From positions 1 through 64,000 of the forward strand of contig JAGRPI010000007.1 of assembly GCA_019449635.1 (NCBI GenBank): a DNA stretch of 64,000 nt. Direction: 5' to 3'. Each line of letters starts with the position of its first letter. Positions within the stretch are counted from its first letter, which is position 1. Below, piece after piece: positions 29,480-38,627 of the stretch. This DNA comes from Candidatus Ferrigenium bremense. Lineage in GTDB: Bacteria; Pseudomonadota; Gammaproteobacteria; Burkholderiales; Gallionellaceae. The position numbers were made by a program, and so were the translations under genes. The notes under the pieces are model-generated. The model did no database searches. It saw nothing but the letters and a program-made list of their open reading frames with translations, and was not told the origin of the DNA.

Positions 29480-29779
29480 GCCATTCTCCGTTCCGTTTCA
29501 AACCTCACTGCGTGCATCGTGCGAGAAGGTGAAGGACTGCTAAACTACAAACGGTCATGTTGGGCATCTCGCCCGGACCCTGATGAAAGACGCGCGCCGG
29601 GGCCTCATTCGTTAGTCGGGTTCTACTGCTCCCCAGTAAATTGATCAGGCTCTCCCGGCGCTGGTCCAACCCGCTTCACATCAACGCTGGCAGTGCATCG
29701 GTGATTCTTTGTCGCCGCTCGGCGGCGCGTATATTCCTTTCGAGTTTCTTCTCTCTGGCAGACGGTTTTGGGGGGTTGT

Positions 29780-30240
29780 TCAGATCGTGTCCGGCTCCGG
29801 TTTGAAATCTTCACCGTACTTCAACACCGCCCAGGCCAGCCGCGCATTCTTCGCCGCGATGGCGATCACGGCGCGCCAGTAGCCGCGTCGCTCCTGCAAT
29901 GATCTGGCCCAGCGGCTGAAACGATCCTGTTTGTCGCCGATGCTGTTGAGCACGGCACGCGCGCCCATGACCAGCAGGCTGCGCAGGTAGCTGTCGCCGG
30001 CTTTGGTGATCCGTCCCAGCCGCGCCTTGCCGCCGCTGCTGTATTGCCCCGGCACAAGCCCGATCCACGCCGCCACCTGGCGCCCGTTATCAAAATCATG
30101 GCCGTTGCCTATGCTTGCCACAAACGCGCTGGCGGTGACCGGGCCGATGCCGGGGCGTTGCATCAGGCGTTTGCTGCGCGCGTCTTCGCGTGCAGCCTTG
30201 GCGATAAAGGCAAAAGGGGCCAGGCTCGCGCAAGGCAGCC
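29780..30240 (-). pseudogene. IS110-family (IS1111-type) transposase, C-terminal fragment
   Basis: About 153 residues of the C-terminal Transposase_20 domain: RLMQRPGIGPVTASAFVASI, GRQVAAWIGLVPGQYSSGGK and KAGDSYLRSLLVMGARAVLN are diagnostic. The N-terminal DEDD catalytic domain is missing; upstream the frame runs into the eamA gene read in another frame. It is therefore a dead remnant. It stands beside the attC-like sites, which are known targets of the IS1111-attC subgroup. Confidence 0.85.
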
Positions 30241-30245
30241 CCTTT
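30212..30245 (-). terminator. Probable terminator of the EamA transporter gene
   Basis: Read on the minus strand, AAAGGGGC (30245-30238) pairs with GCCCCTTT (30220-30213), and Ts follow. It lies 16 bp after the transporter stop codon and at the junction with the transposase fragment. Confidence 0.55.
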
Positions 30246-30260
30246 AACAGCCATCGAGCT

Positions 30261-31160
30261 TCACTTGCCCGTATCGGCATACAGCCTGCCCGACAGCAGG
30301 CTGGCGGAGACGATGAGCGCCGCGCCGATCCAGTCGCGCAGCCGCATCGCCTCGCCCGCCAGGAAGTAGGCGGCAGCAGCGGCGACCACCAGTTCGGAGA
30401 GGAACAGGACGACCGCGCGATTGGCCGGCATATGGGTGATGCCATACTGCACGTTGAAGCTGACGGCGCACAGCGCGACGCCGATCAGTGCGAGCAGCAG
30501 CCAGGTCTGCGCATCAATCGTCAGCAGTTGGCCCGGCAAACCGCCCTGCCACCACAAGAGCGGCGCGGTCAGCAACGCCGTGCCGAACCACACGCTGCAG
30601 GACTTCGCCTCGACGCTCAGATGCGCGGCACGGCGCGACACGACGTTGGACAGCGCGAAGGCCATGCCCGCCGACAGGCCGAGCCATTCGGCAGGATTGG
30701 CCGGCAGCGGCAGGCCGAGTTGCGGCTCCCAGAGCATGACGAACGCACCGCAGAGGGACAGCGCGACGATGAGGTAGCCGTAGCGGTTGAGCCGCTCATC
30801 GAGCAGCCAGTAGGAAAGCAATACCGTCCAGAGCGGCGCGAGGTAGAACAGCAGCAGCACGCGCATCACCTCGCCGTGCAGCACCGCCAGCACGTAGCCG
30901 AGATTCGTCCAGCCGACGCTCAGCAGCAGCGCCACCGCCCACCAGCCGACCCCGTCTTTGATATGCTGGCGCAGCTCGCGCCAGACACGTGGCAGCATGA
31001 ACGCGCCGCACAGCATCGCCAGCAGGTAGGTGAGCAGCGTCGCCAGCGCGCCGGACACGCCGGCACCCTCCAGCACGCGGTAGGGATACCAGACCAGCCC
31101 CCACACCAGCGCACCGCTCAATACGCCGGCAGTCGGCATCAGATTTTGTTTTGATGGCAC
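30261..31160 (-). CDS. EamA/DMT-superfamily transporter
   Basis: 299 residues with about ten hydrophobic helices in two five-helix EamA repeats (GVLSGALVWGLVWYPYRVL ... WLLDERL; then WLGLSAGMAFALSNVVSRRA ... FLAGEAM). Drug/metabolite transporters of this type export amino acids, nucleosides or other small metabolites. The substrate cannot be assigned. The gene diverges from dapC across a compound repeat. Confidence 0.88.
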   Translation of the reverse strand: MPSKQNLMPTAGVLSGALVWGLVWYPYRVLEGAGVSGALATLLTYLLAMLCGAFMLPRVWRELRQHIKDGVGWWAVALLLSVGWTNLGYVLAVLHGEVMRVLLLFYLAPLWTVLLSYWLLDERLNRYGYLIVALSLCGAFVMLWEPQLGLPLPANPAEWLGLSAGMAFALSNVVSRRAAHLSVEAKSCSVWFGTALLTAPLLWWQGGLPGQLLTIDAQTWLLLALIGVALCAVSFNVQYGITHMPANRAVVLFLSELVVAAAAAYFLAGEAMRLRDWIGAALIVSASLLSGRLYADTGK

Positions 31161-31202
31161 TCGTTACGCCCTTATAATCCGTGGAATTTGGAAAACCCCA
31201 TC

Positions 31203-31459
31203 AGCCACGGATGAACACGGATATCCACGGATAAACCTGGAAACCGCAGTTGCCACCCCGCTCATGCTTCGATACGCCTTGCTGCGCAAGGCACTCAGCA
31301 CGAACGGTGTGGTTACCAATTCGTTGAGGGTCCGTTCGCCCTGAGTAGCCCGCACAGCGGGCGTATCGAAGGGTTTGCATCGTTCAACTGCGGTTTTTAG
31401 GATAAAACAACAACAGGATGGAAGCAGTTATCCGTGTCTATCCGTGTAAATCTGTGGCT
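31203..31459. repeat. Family B repeat split by a family G element
   Basis: AGCCACGGATGAACACGGAT at the left and ATCCGTGTAAATCTGTGGCT at the right are family B ends, but the interior (about 31260-31376) is a family G compound hairpin (CATGCTTCGATACG ... GCACGAACGG ... GTATCGAAGG). This looks like one repeat inserted into another. The dapC start lies 8 bp beyond. Confidence 0.75.
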
Positions 31460-31466
31460 AAAAAAT

Positions 31467-32801
31467 ATGAACCCCGACCTGAACCGACTCCAGCCCTATC
31501 CGTTCCAGAAACTCGCCGCGCTGTTCCGCGAGGTCACGCCGAACCCGGACTACCGCGCTATCAGCCTGTCCATCGGCGAACCGAAGCACGCCACGCCGCA
31601 GTTCATCAAGGATGCGCTGACCGCCAACCTCGACGGGCTGGCGAATTATCCCACAACCGCCGGCAGCGACGCGCTGCGCAATGCCATCGCGAACTGGCTG
31701 GCAGCGCGCTACGACATCCCAGCGCCCGACGCAAAGACCCAGGTGTTGCCGGTGAACGGCAGCCGCGAGGCGCTGTTCGCCTTCGCCCAGACGGTGATCG
31801 ACCGCGGCAGAAATGATCCGGTGGTGGTCTGCCCCAACCCGTTCTACCAGATCTACGAAGGTGCGGCATTGCTGGCGGGGGCCACGCCGCATTTTCTCAA
31901 CACGCTGCCGCAGGGCAACTACGCGCTGAACTTCGCGCAACTGCCAGAAGCCGTCTGGCAACGCACACAACTGATCTACGTGTGCTCGCCGGGCAACCCG
32001 ACCGGGCGCGTGATGCCGCTCGCCGAATGGCAGGCGCTGTTCGAGATGTCGGATCGCTACGGCTTCGTGATCGCCTCGGACGAGTGCTATTCGGAGATTT
32101 ACTTCGGTGAAGCGCCATCGGAGGGCGGAGCAGGTGCCCCGCACAGCGGGGATGTGACCCCGAAGATGGATGCAGCGACCGCTACACCTAAATCTGGAGA
32201 CCTGCTGCTCTCTCGCGGGCGCAAGCCCTTGGGCGCATTGCAGGCCGCGCAGCGACTCGGGCGCGGCGACTACCGCAACCTCGTGGTGTTCTCCAGCCTG
32301 TCGAAGCGCTCCAACGTGCCGGGGATGCGCTCCGGCTTCGTCGCGGGCGATGCGGCGGTGATCGCGAAGTTCACGCTGTACCGCACCTACCACGGCTCGG
32401 CGATGAACCCGGCGATCCAGGCCGCCAGTGTCGCCGCGTGGAACGACGAGACGCATGTCGCGGAGAACCGCCGCCTGTACGCGGAGAAATTCGCCAGGGC
32501 GCTGGAGATACTCAGACCGGCGCTGCCGGTCGCACTGCCCGATGCCGGCTTCTATCTTTGGGTAAATCTGTCGGAAACAGAGGGGCGCACGCCCCTTACC
32601 GACACCGCCTTCGCGCAAGCCTTGTATCGCGACTATAATGTGACCGTGTTGCCGGGCAGCTATCTGGCGCGCACCGCCCAAGGGGTGAATCCGGGCGAGA
32701 ATTTCGTGCGCCTGGCGCTGGTCGCCAGTACGGAAGAGACCGTGGAAGCGGCGCAAAGAATAGCTGAATTCAGCCGTAAGTTATTAGACGTAAGTCGTTA
32801 G
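31467..32801 (+). CDS. dapC: Succinyldiaminopimelate transaminase
   Basis: 444 residues; PLP-dependent class I aminotransferase of the succinylase branch of lysine/diaminopimelate synthesis. Marks are LSIGEPKHATPQFI, YPTTAGSDALRNAI, YVCSPGNPTGRVM, ASDECYSEIYF and the Schiff-base Lys in SSLSKRSNVPGMRSG (~280). Residues ~216-252, between DECYSEIYF and PLGALQAAQRLGRG, are extra relative to the family and look like an in-frame insertion. The last residues (LLDVSR) and stop come from a family A repeat. dapD follows, and dapE lies beyond pilU. Confidence 0.92.
   Translation: MNPDLNRLQPYPFQKLAALFREVTPNPDYRAISLSIGEPKHATPQFIKDALTANLDGLANYPTTAGSDALRNAIANWLAARYDIPAPDAKTQVLPVNGSREALFAFAQTVIDRGRNDPVVVCPNPFYQIYEGAALLAGATPHFLNTLPQGNYALNFAQLPEAVWQRTQLIYVCSPGNPTGRVMPLAEWQALFEMSDRYGFVIASDECYSEIYFGEAPSEGGAGAPHSGDVTPKMDAATATPKSGDLLLSRGRKPLGALQAAQRLGRGDYRNLVVFSSLSKRSNVPGMRSGFVAGDAAVIAKFTLYRTYHGSAMNPAIQAASVAAWNDETHVAENRRLYAEKFARALEILRPALPVALPDAGFYLWVNLSETEGRTPLTDTAFAQALYRDYNVTVLPGSYLARTAQGVNPGENFVRLALVASTEETVEAAQRIAEFSRKLLDVSR
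32112..32222. repeat. Probable in-frame insertion within dapC
   Basis: About 111 bp encoding a low-complexity, Gly/Ala/Thr-rich peptide absent from the family core. It holds short inverted repeats (GAGCAGGT with ACCTGCTGCTC; CCCCGC with GCGGGG). No other copy of the same sequence was noticed in the window, so calling it a mobile repeat is inference. Confidence 0.5.
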
Positions 32802-32859
32802 TTGGCGTTGTCCGCTGCGCGGGCTTTGCTTTAACTCACGTCTTACGTCTACCGACTAC
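32776..32859. repeat. Palindromic repeat, family A
   Basis: GTAAGTTATTAGACGTAAGT and the near-complement ACGTCTTACGTCTACCGACT around TCCGCTGCGCGGG. It supplies the final codons and TAG stop of dapC and ends about 25 bp before dapD. Confidence 0.8.
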
Positions 32860-32883
32860 CAACTTTAGTTTTAGGGAACCATC

Positions 32884-33705
32884 ATGGAGCAACTGCAGAA
32901 AATCATCGAACAAGGTTTCGAACGCCGCACCGGCATCACCCCGCACAATGCCGACGCGCAACTCAAGGAAGCGGTCGATGCCGTCATCACCCGGCTCGAC
33001 CAGGGCAAGCTGCGCGTCGCCGAAAAGATCGACGGCCAGTGGGTGACGCACCAATGGCTGAAGAAGGCCGTGCTGCTGTCGTTCCGCATGGAGGATAATT
33101 CCTTCGTCAAGGGCGGTTTCACCAACTACTACGACAAGGTGCCATCCAAGTTCGCCGACTACAACAGTCGCGATTTCCGCGAGGGCGGTTTCCGCGTGGT
33201 ACCGCCGGCCGCGGCGCGCAAGGGCGCGTTCATCGCGAAGAACGTGGTGCTGATGCCCTCCTACGTGAACATCGGCGCCTATGTCGACGAAGGCACGATG
33301 GTGGACACCTGGGCGACGGTCGGCTCGTGCGCGCAGATCGGCAAGAACGTGCATTTGAGCGGCGGCGTCGGCATCGGCGGCGTGCTGGAGCCGGTGCAGG
33401 CCAATCCGACCATCATCGGCGACAACTGTTTCATCGGCGCGCGCTCGGAGATCGTGGAAGGCGTGATCGTCGAAGACAACAGCGTCATCTCGATGGGCGT
33501 GTTCATCGGCCAGAGCACGAAGATCTACGACCGCGAAACCGGCGAGGTGAGCTACGGCCGCGTGCCGGCCGGCTCGGTGGTGGTCAGCGGCAGCCTGCCT
33601 TCCAAGGACGGCAGCTACAGCCTGTACTGCGCGGTGATCGTGAAGAAAGTGGATGAAAAGACACGAAGCAAAGTTGGCATTAACGAGCTATTAAGAGGTA
33701 TCTAG
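32884..33705 (+). CDS. dapD: Tetrahydrodipicolinate N-succinyltransferase
   Basis: 273 residues. Left-handed beta-helix acyltransferase making N-succinyl-2-amino-6-oxopimelate from tetrahydrodipicolinate and succinyl-CoA. Marks are [40 protein letters not shown] and [15 protein letters not shown] (hexapeptide repeats). The last 16 codons (33658-33705) are unusually AT-rich at third positions compared with the rest of the gene, and a second GC-rich version of the same C-terminus is displaced downstream. The in-use 3' end appears foreign. Confidence 0.95.
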   Translation: MEQLQKIIEQGFERRTGITPHNADAQLKEAVDAVITRLDQGKLRVAEKIDGQWVTHQWLKKAVLLSFRMEDNSFVKGGFTNYYDKVPSKFADYNSRDFREGGFRVVPPAAARKGAFIAKNVVLMPSYVNIGAYVDEGTMVDTWATVGSCAQIGKNVHLSGGVGIGGVLEPVQANPTIIGDNCFIGARSEIVEGVIVEDNSVISMGVFIGQSTKIYDRETGEVSYGRVPAGSVVVSGSLPSKDGSYSLYCAVIVKKVDEKTRSKVGINELLRGI

Positions 33706-33780
33706 AGTGCAAACCAGCGATACCCCGCTGAGCGTCTTTCGGCGGAGGCTAATGCGCAAAGCGCGTTATGCCGTAGCCAA

Positions 33781-33828
33781 AAAACGCGCGGCAAGGTCGG
33801 CATCAATGAATTGTTGAAAGGCATCTGA
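33781..33828 (+). pseudogene. Displaced original 3' end of dapD
   Basis: In phase this encodes [15 protein letters not shown]-stop, nearly the same as the dapD C-terminus [15 protein letters not shown]-stop, but at only about two-thirds nucleotide identity, with almost all differences at synonymous third positions. Its codons (CGC, GGC, AAG, GTC, ATC) match the host gene. The 75 bp between the dapD stop and this remnant encode nothing recognisable and contain a GGCTAATGCGC / GCGCGTTATGCC hairpin. Confidence 0.85.
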
Positions 33829-33830
33829 AT

Positions 33831-33917
33831 GCAGACGTAAGGCGTAAGTCGTTAGTTAAAGCAAAAACATGCAGCGACAACATCAACTAATAACTTACAT
33901 CTAACGACTAGCGACTG
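33831..33917. repeat. Palindromic repeat, family A
   Basis: GCAGACGTAAGGCGTAAGTC and the partner ACATCTAACGACTAGCGACT with a short AT-rich centre; it ends 17 bp before pilU. Confidence 0.78.
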
Positions 33918-33934
33918 TTTCCGAGGAGAACAAA

Positions 33935-35101
33935 ATGATCGTCACACCATTGCTGCAACTGGCCGCCGACAAACAGGCTTCCGACTTGTTCTTCTCGGTC
34001 GGCGCACCGGTCAATATCAAGATCGACGGCATCGCCATGCCGGTCAACGCGCAAGTTCTGGATGCCGAGATCATCAAGCGCATCGCCTACGAGATGATGT
34101 CGCCGAAACAGATCGCCGAGTTCGAAGCCAGGATGGAGATGAACTTCTCGTTCCGCGCCAACGGCACCGGCAACTTCCGCGTCAACATTTTCCGCCAGCG
34201 CGGCGATATCGGCATCGTGATCCGCCATGTCAAAGGCAAGATCGACAATGTGGAAAACCTGCACCTGCCCGCCGTGTTGAAAGAGCTGATCATGGAAAAG
34301 CGCGGCCTGGTGCTGGTGGTCGGCGCGACCGGTTCCGGAAAGTCCACCACGCTCGCCGCAATGATCGAGCACCGCAACAGCACCAGGAGTGGCCATATTT
34401 TGACCATCGAAGATCCGGTCGAATATATCTTCGGGCACGAAAAATCCATCGTGAACCAGCGTGAGATCGGCACCGACACGCTCACCTACGAGAATGCGCT
34501 GTCCAGCGGGATGCGCGAAGCCCCGGACGTGCTGATGATCGGCGAGGTGCGCGACCGCGAGACGCTCAAGCACGCGCTGATCTTCGCGCAGACCGGCCAC
34601 CTGTGCCTGACCACGCTGCATGCCAACAACAGCTACCACGCGCTGAATCGCATCGTGAATTTCTTCCCCTACGACTCGCGGCAAAGCGTATTGTCCGACC
34701 TGTCGATGTGCCTGCGCGCGGTGATCTCGCAGCGCCTGGTGCGCAACGTGCAAGGCAAGCAGGTACCCGCCGTGGAAGTGCTGCTGAACACCTCGCTGAT
34801 CGCCGACCTGATCAAGAACGATGAGATCGACAAGATCCGCGATGCCATCGAAAAGAGCGTTTCCACCGGTTCGCAGACCTTCGAGCAGGCGCTCTACAAA
34901 CTGTTCAAGACCGGCCAGATCACCAAGGAAGAAGCGCTGCGCAACGCCGATTCCGCGAGCAATCTGTCCACCCTGATCGATTTCTCGGAACGCACCAACA
35001 CCATGAAGGTGCCGGTATTCAACCCCGACCAGGAAGCGCCGAAGCCTAAACCACCATCCGATTTCAGCGGCATCAAGCTCAACCTGGACGAGACAAAATA
35101 A
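33935..35101 (+). CDS. pilU: Type IV pilus retraction ATPase, PilU type
   Basis: 388 residues. Hexameric secretion ATPase that assists PilT in pilus retraction. Walker A is GATGSGKSTT, the Asp box is ILTIEDPVEYIF, Walker B is VLMIGEVRDRET and the His box is GHLCLTTLHANN. Opening ASDLFFSVGAPVNIKIDG and the extended C-terminus after ~345 favour PilU over PilT. No pilT or other pilus genes are in the window; it sits between dapD and dapE. Confidence 0.88.
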   Translation: MIVTPLLQLAADKQASDLFFSVGAPVNIKIDGIAMPVNAQVLDAEIIKRIAYEMMSPKQIAEFEARMEMNFSFRANGTGNFRVNIFRQRGDIGIVIRHVKGKIDNVENLHLPAVLKELIMEKRGLVLVVGATGSGKSTTLAAMIEHRNSTRSGHILTIEDPVEYIFGHEKSIVNQREIGTDTLTYENALSSGMREAPDVLMIGEVRDRETLKHALIFAQTGHLCLTTLHANNSYHALNRIVNFFPYDSRQSVLSDLSMCLRAVISQRLVRNVQGKQVPAVEVLLNTSLIADLIKNDEIDKIRDAIEKSVSTGSQTFEQALYKLFKTGQITKEEALRNADSASNLSTLIDFSERTNTMKVPVFNPDQEAPKPKPPSDFSGIKLNLDETK

Positions 35102-35120
35102 ACTTGAGAAAAAGCAGTCT

Positions 35121-35251
35121 AGCCACGGATGGACACAGGTAGACACGGATTATCATGGTTCGTCCAGCCTGTATCGAATACCATTCGGCTAAGCCAGGTA
35201 AGCATCATGGATTCTGGTTTTATCGGTGGCAATCCGTACACATCCGTGGCT
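35121..35251. repeat. Inverted repeat, family B
   Basis: AGCCACGGATGGACACAGGT and ACATCCGTGGCT arms around a ~100-bp unique centre, between pilU and dapE. Confidence 0.8.
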
Positions 35252-35274
35252 AATTACAGTTTTTGAAAATATAA

Positions 35275-36423
<1,149 letters not shown>

Positions 36424-36434
36424 TAAAACGCTAT

Positions 36435-36573
36435 TCACCACGAAGAACACAAAGAACGCGAAGACTCTTCGAGATTTCCTTTGTTGCGGATCACCCGGAA
36501 GGTAGAGCTCGCTCGATGGATAACTCGTTGTTTCTCTTCATGTGCTTCGTGTACTTCGTGTACTTCGTGGTGC
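36435..36573. repeat. Inverted repeat, family C
   Basis: CACCACGAAGAACACAAAGA at the left; repeated CTTCGTGTACTTCGTG and TTCGTGGTG at the right. It fills the dapE to 36590 gap. Confidence 0.78.
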
Positions 36574-36589
36574 AAATGAGGTTTTCAGA

Positions 36590-36808
36590 ATGAAATATAT
36601 TTTCCTGATCCTGCTCGTCGTCGCGCTGCTGTGGATCGTTTCCATCGCGTGGGCGAACCGGCGCAAGTCGCCCTACGATAACCGCGACAGCGGTGGAGGC
36701 GGAGGCGATTCCGGCGGCGATTCGGGAGGAGGTTTCTTTTCCTCAGGCTGCGACAGCAGCGATGGCGGTTGCGGCGGCGGGGATGGCGGCGGGGGCGGAG
36801 GCGACTGA
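36590..36808 (+). CDS. Small membrane-anchored glycine-rich protein
   Basis: 72 residues. An N-terminal helix (KYIFLILLVVALLWIVSIAW) is followed by a short basic stretch (NRRKSPYDN) and a Gly/Ser/Asp/Cys-rich tail with isolated Cys (SSGCDSSDGGCGGG). The final TGA overlaps the prmB ATG (ATGA), implying translational coupling. No family recognised; the tail resembles the Gly-Cys endings of some small membrane proteins. Confidence 0.65.
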   Translation: MKYIFLILLVVALLWIVSIAWANRRKSPYDNRDSGGGGGDSGGDSGGGFFSSGCDSSDGGCGGGDGGGGGGD

Positions 36809-37710
36809 TGAGCGACTATTTTTCCGGCGCGACGCACAATCTTCACAGCGTGCGCGATTGGCTGCGCTTCGCGGTGAGCCGCTTCAATGAAGCCGGATTG
36901 TTTTTCGGGCACGGCAGCAGCAACGCCTACGACGAAGCCGCCTACCTGATCCTGCATACGCTGCACCTGCCGCCGGACCTGCTCGAGCCGTTTCTCGATG
37001 CGCGCCTGACCGACATGGAACGCGCCGAAGTGTCGAACATCATCCAGCAGCGCGTCGAGCAGCGCGTGCCGGCGGCCTACCTGACGCACGAGGCCTTCCT
37101 CGGCGATTTCAGTTTTTATGTGGACGAGCGCGTCATCGTGCCGCGCTCGTTCATCGCCGAATTGCTGCACGAACGGCTTGCGCCGTGGATTGCCAGGCCG
37201 GAGGAAATCGGCAGGGTGCTGGACTTGTGCACCGGCAGCGGCTGCCTTGCCATCCTCGCCGCGCATGCTTTCCCTTATGCCGAAGTGGAGGCGGTGGACT
37301 TGTCGCCGGCCGCGCTGGCCGTCGCGGAACGCAACGTCGCCGACTACGATCTGCAGGACCGCGTGCACCTGGTCGAATCCGATCTGTTCGCCAGGCTGGA
37401 CGGCAGGCAGTACGACCTGATCATCAGCAACCCACCCTATGTGGACGCCGCGTCGGTCGCCGCATTGCCGCAGGAATACCTGCACGAGCCCAAGCTGGCG
37501 CTCGGCAGCGGCCATGACGGACTGGACGCGACGCGCATCATCCTCGAACACGCTGCGCAACACCTCAGCGAAAACGGCATCCTGGTCGTCGAGATCGGCC
37601 ATAACCGCGAGGCGCTGGAAGCCGCCTATCCGAACCTGCCGTTCACCTGGCTGGATGTCAGCGCGGGCGACCAGTTTGTGTTCATGCTGCACAAGAATGA
37701 TCTTCTGTAA
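36808..37710 (+). CDS. prmB: Ribosomal protein L3 N5-glutamine methyltransferase
   Basis: 300 residues. HemK-family class I methyltransferase. The SAM motif is VLDLCTGSGCLAILAAH and the catalytic NPPY is in IISNPPYVDAA. The N-terminal helical domain (HSVRDWLRFAVSRFNEAGLF) with FGHGSSNAYDEAAYLILH favours PrmB over PrmC. It overlaps the upstream small gene at ATGA and the downstream hpnC at TAATG. Confidence 0.93.
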   Translation: MSDYFSGATHNLHSVRDWLRFAVSRFNEAGLFFGHGSSNAYDEAAYLILHTLHLPPDLLEPFLDARLTDMERAEVSNIIQQRVEQRVPAAYLTHEAFLGDFSFYVDERVIVPRSFIAELLHERLAPWIARPEEIGRVLDLCTGSGCLAILAAHAFPYAEVEAVDLSPAALAVAERNVADYDLQDRVHLVESDLFARLDGRQYDLIISNPPYVDAASVAALPQEYLHEPKLALGSGHDGLDATRIILEHAAQHLSENGILVVEIGHNREALEAAYPNLPFTWLDVSAGDQFVFMLHKNDLL

Positions 37711-38519
37711 TGCCGGTTGACCACTACGAGAACTTCCCGGTCGCCTCGATCCTGATGCCCAGGCGGCTGCGCAAGCCGGTGGCGGCGATCTATCATTTCG
37801 CGCGCGCGGCGGACGACATCGCCGACGAAGGCGAACTGCCCGATGAAGAACGGCTCCGGCAGCTCGACGAATTCCGCGCCGAGCTGGCGCGCATCGCTGC
37901 AAACGAGACGCCGCTCACGCCGCTGTTCCGCAACCTCGCCGCAGAGATGCGACAGCACGCGCTGCCGCTGCAGCCCTTCCATGACCTGCTCGATGCCTTC
38001 TCGCAGGACGTGGTGAAAAAGCGCTATGCAAACTTCGCTGAGCTGCTCGACTACTGCCGCCGCTCCGCCAACCCGGTCGGCACGCTGCTGCTGCATCTCT
38101 ACGGGGAGGCCACGCCGGTCAACCTCGCCTACTCGGACGCCATCTGCACCAGCCTGCAACTGATCAATTTCTGGCAGGATGTCGCGAAGGACTACACCAT
38201 CGGGCGCGTCTACCTGCCGCTGGACGAGCTGGCGCAATACGGCGTGGGCGAGGATCAGATCGCGCGGGGTATCGTGGATGATGCATGGCGCAGGCTGATG
38301 CAGTTCCAGGCAGGCCGCGCCCGCGCCATGATGCTCTCGGGCGCGCCGCTCGGCAGCATCCTCACCGGGCGCATCGGCCTGGAGATGCGCATGATCATCG
38401 CGGGCGGCTTGCGCATCCTCGACAAGCTCGAAGCCGTGCAGTTCGACATGTTCCGCCACCGCCCGGTATTGCGCCCGCTCGACTGGGTTATCATGCTGGC
38501 CAAAAGCACCCCTTTTTAA
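37710..38519 (+). CDS. hpnC: Squalene synthase HpnC (hydroxysqualene synthase)
   Basis: 269 residues. In the HpnCDE route HpnC converts presqualene diphosphate to hydroxysqualene. Trans-isoprenyl synthase Asp-rich motifs are present: FARAADDIADEGE and LINFWQDVAKDYTIGRVYLP. The start overlaps the prmB stop. Together with hpnD and hpnE it forms a squalene operon. Confidence 0.93.
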   Translation: MPVDHYENFPVASILMPRRLRKPVAAIYHFARAADDIADEGELPDEERLRQLDEFRAELARIAANETPLTPLFRNLAAEMRQHALPLQPFHDLLDAFSQDVVKKRYANFAELLDYCRRSANPVGTLLLHLYGEATPVNLAYSDAICTSLQLINFWQDVAKDYTIGRVYLPLDELAQYGVGEDQIARGIVDDAWRRLMQFQAGRARAMMLSGAPLGSILTGRIGLEMRMIIAGGLRILDKLEAVQFDMFRHRPVLRPLDWVIMLAKSTPF

Positions 38520-38524
38520 ACCTA

Positions 38525-38600
38525 ACCCCTCCCGGCCTCCCCTTATCAGGTGAGGGGCTCACGTAGCCTCCCCTGACAAGGGGAGGTTTGGAGGGATTTA
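38525..38600. repeat. Repeat, family H (CTCCCCTTATCAGG / CCTGACAAGGGGAG)
   Basis: CCCCTCCCGGCCTCCCCTTA at the left and CCCCTGACAAGGGGAGGTTT at the right form an interrupted palindrome between hpnC and hpnD. Confidence 0.8.
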
Positions 38601-38627
38601 AGCACTTCGATTTATTTGAAAATAGCA

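Noticed and set aside
31458-32756. 432-aa minus-strand ORF opposite dapC
   Set aside because: Antisense shadow with skewed composition and no domain; dapC motifs are clear on the plus strand.
33706-33780. Small gene between the two dapD ends
   Set aside because: Only 75 bp with a hairpin and no start with a ribosome-binding site; better explained as leftover element sequence.
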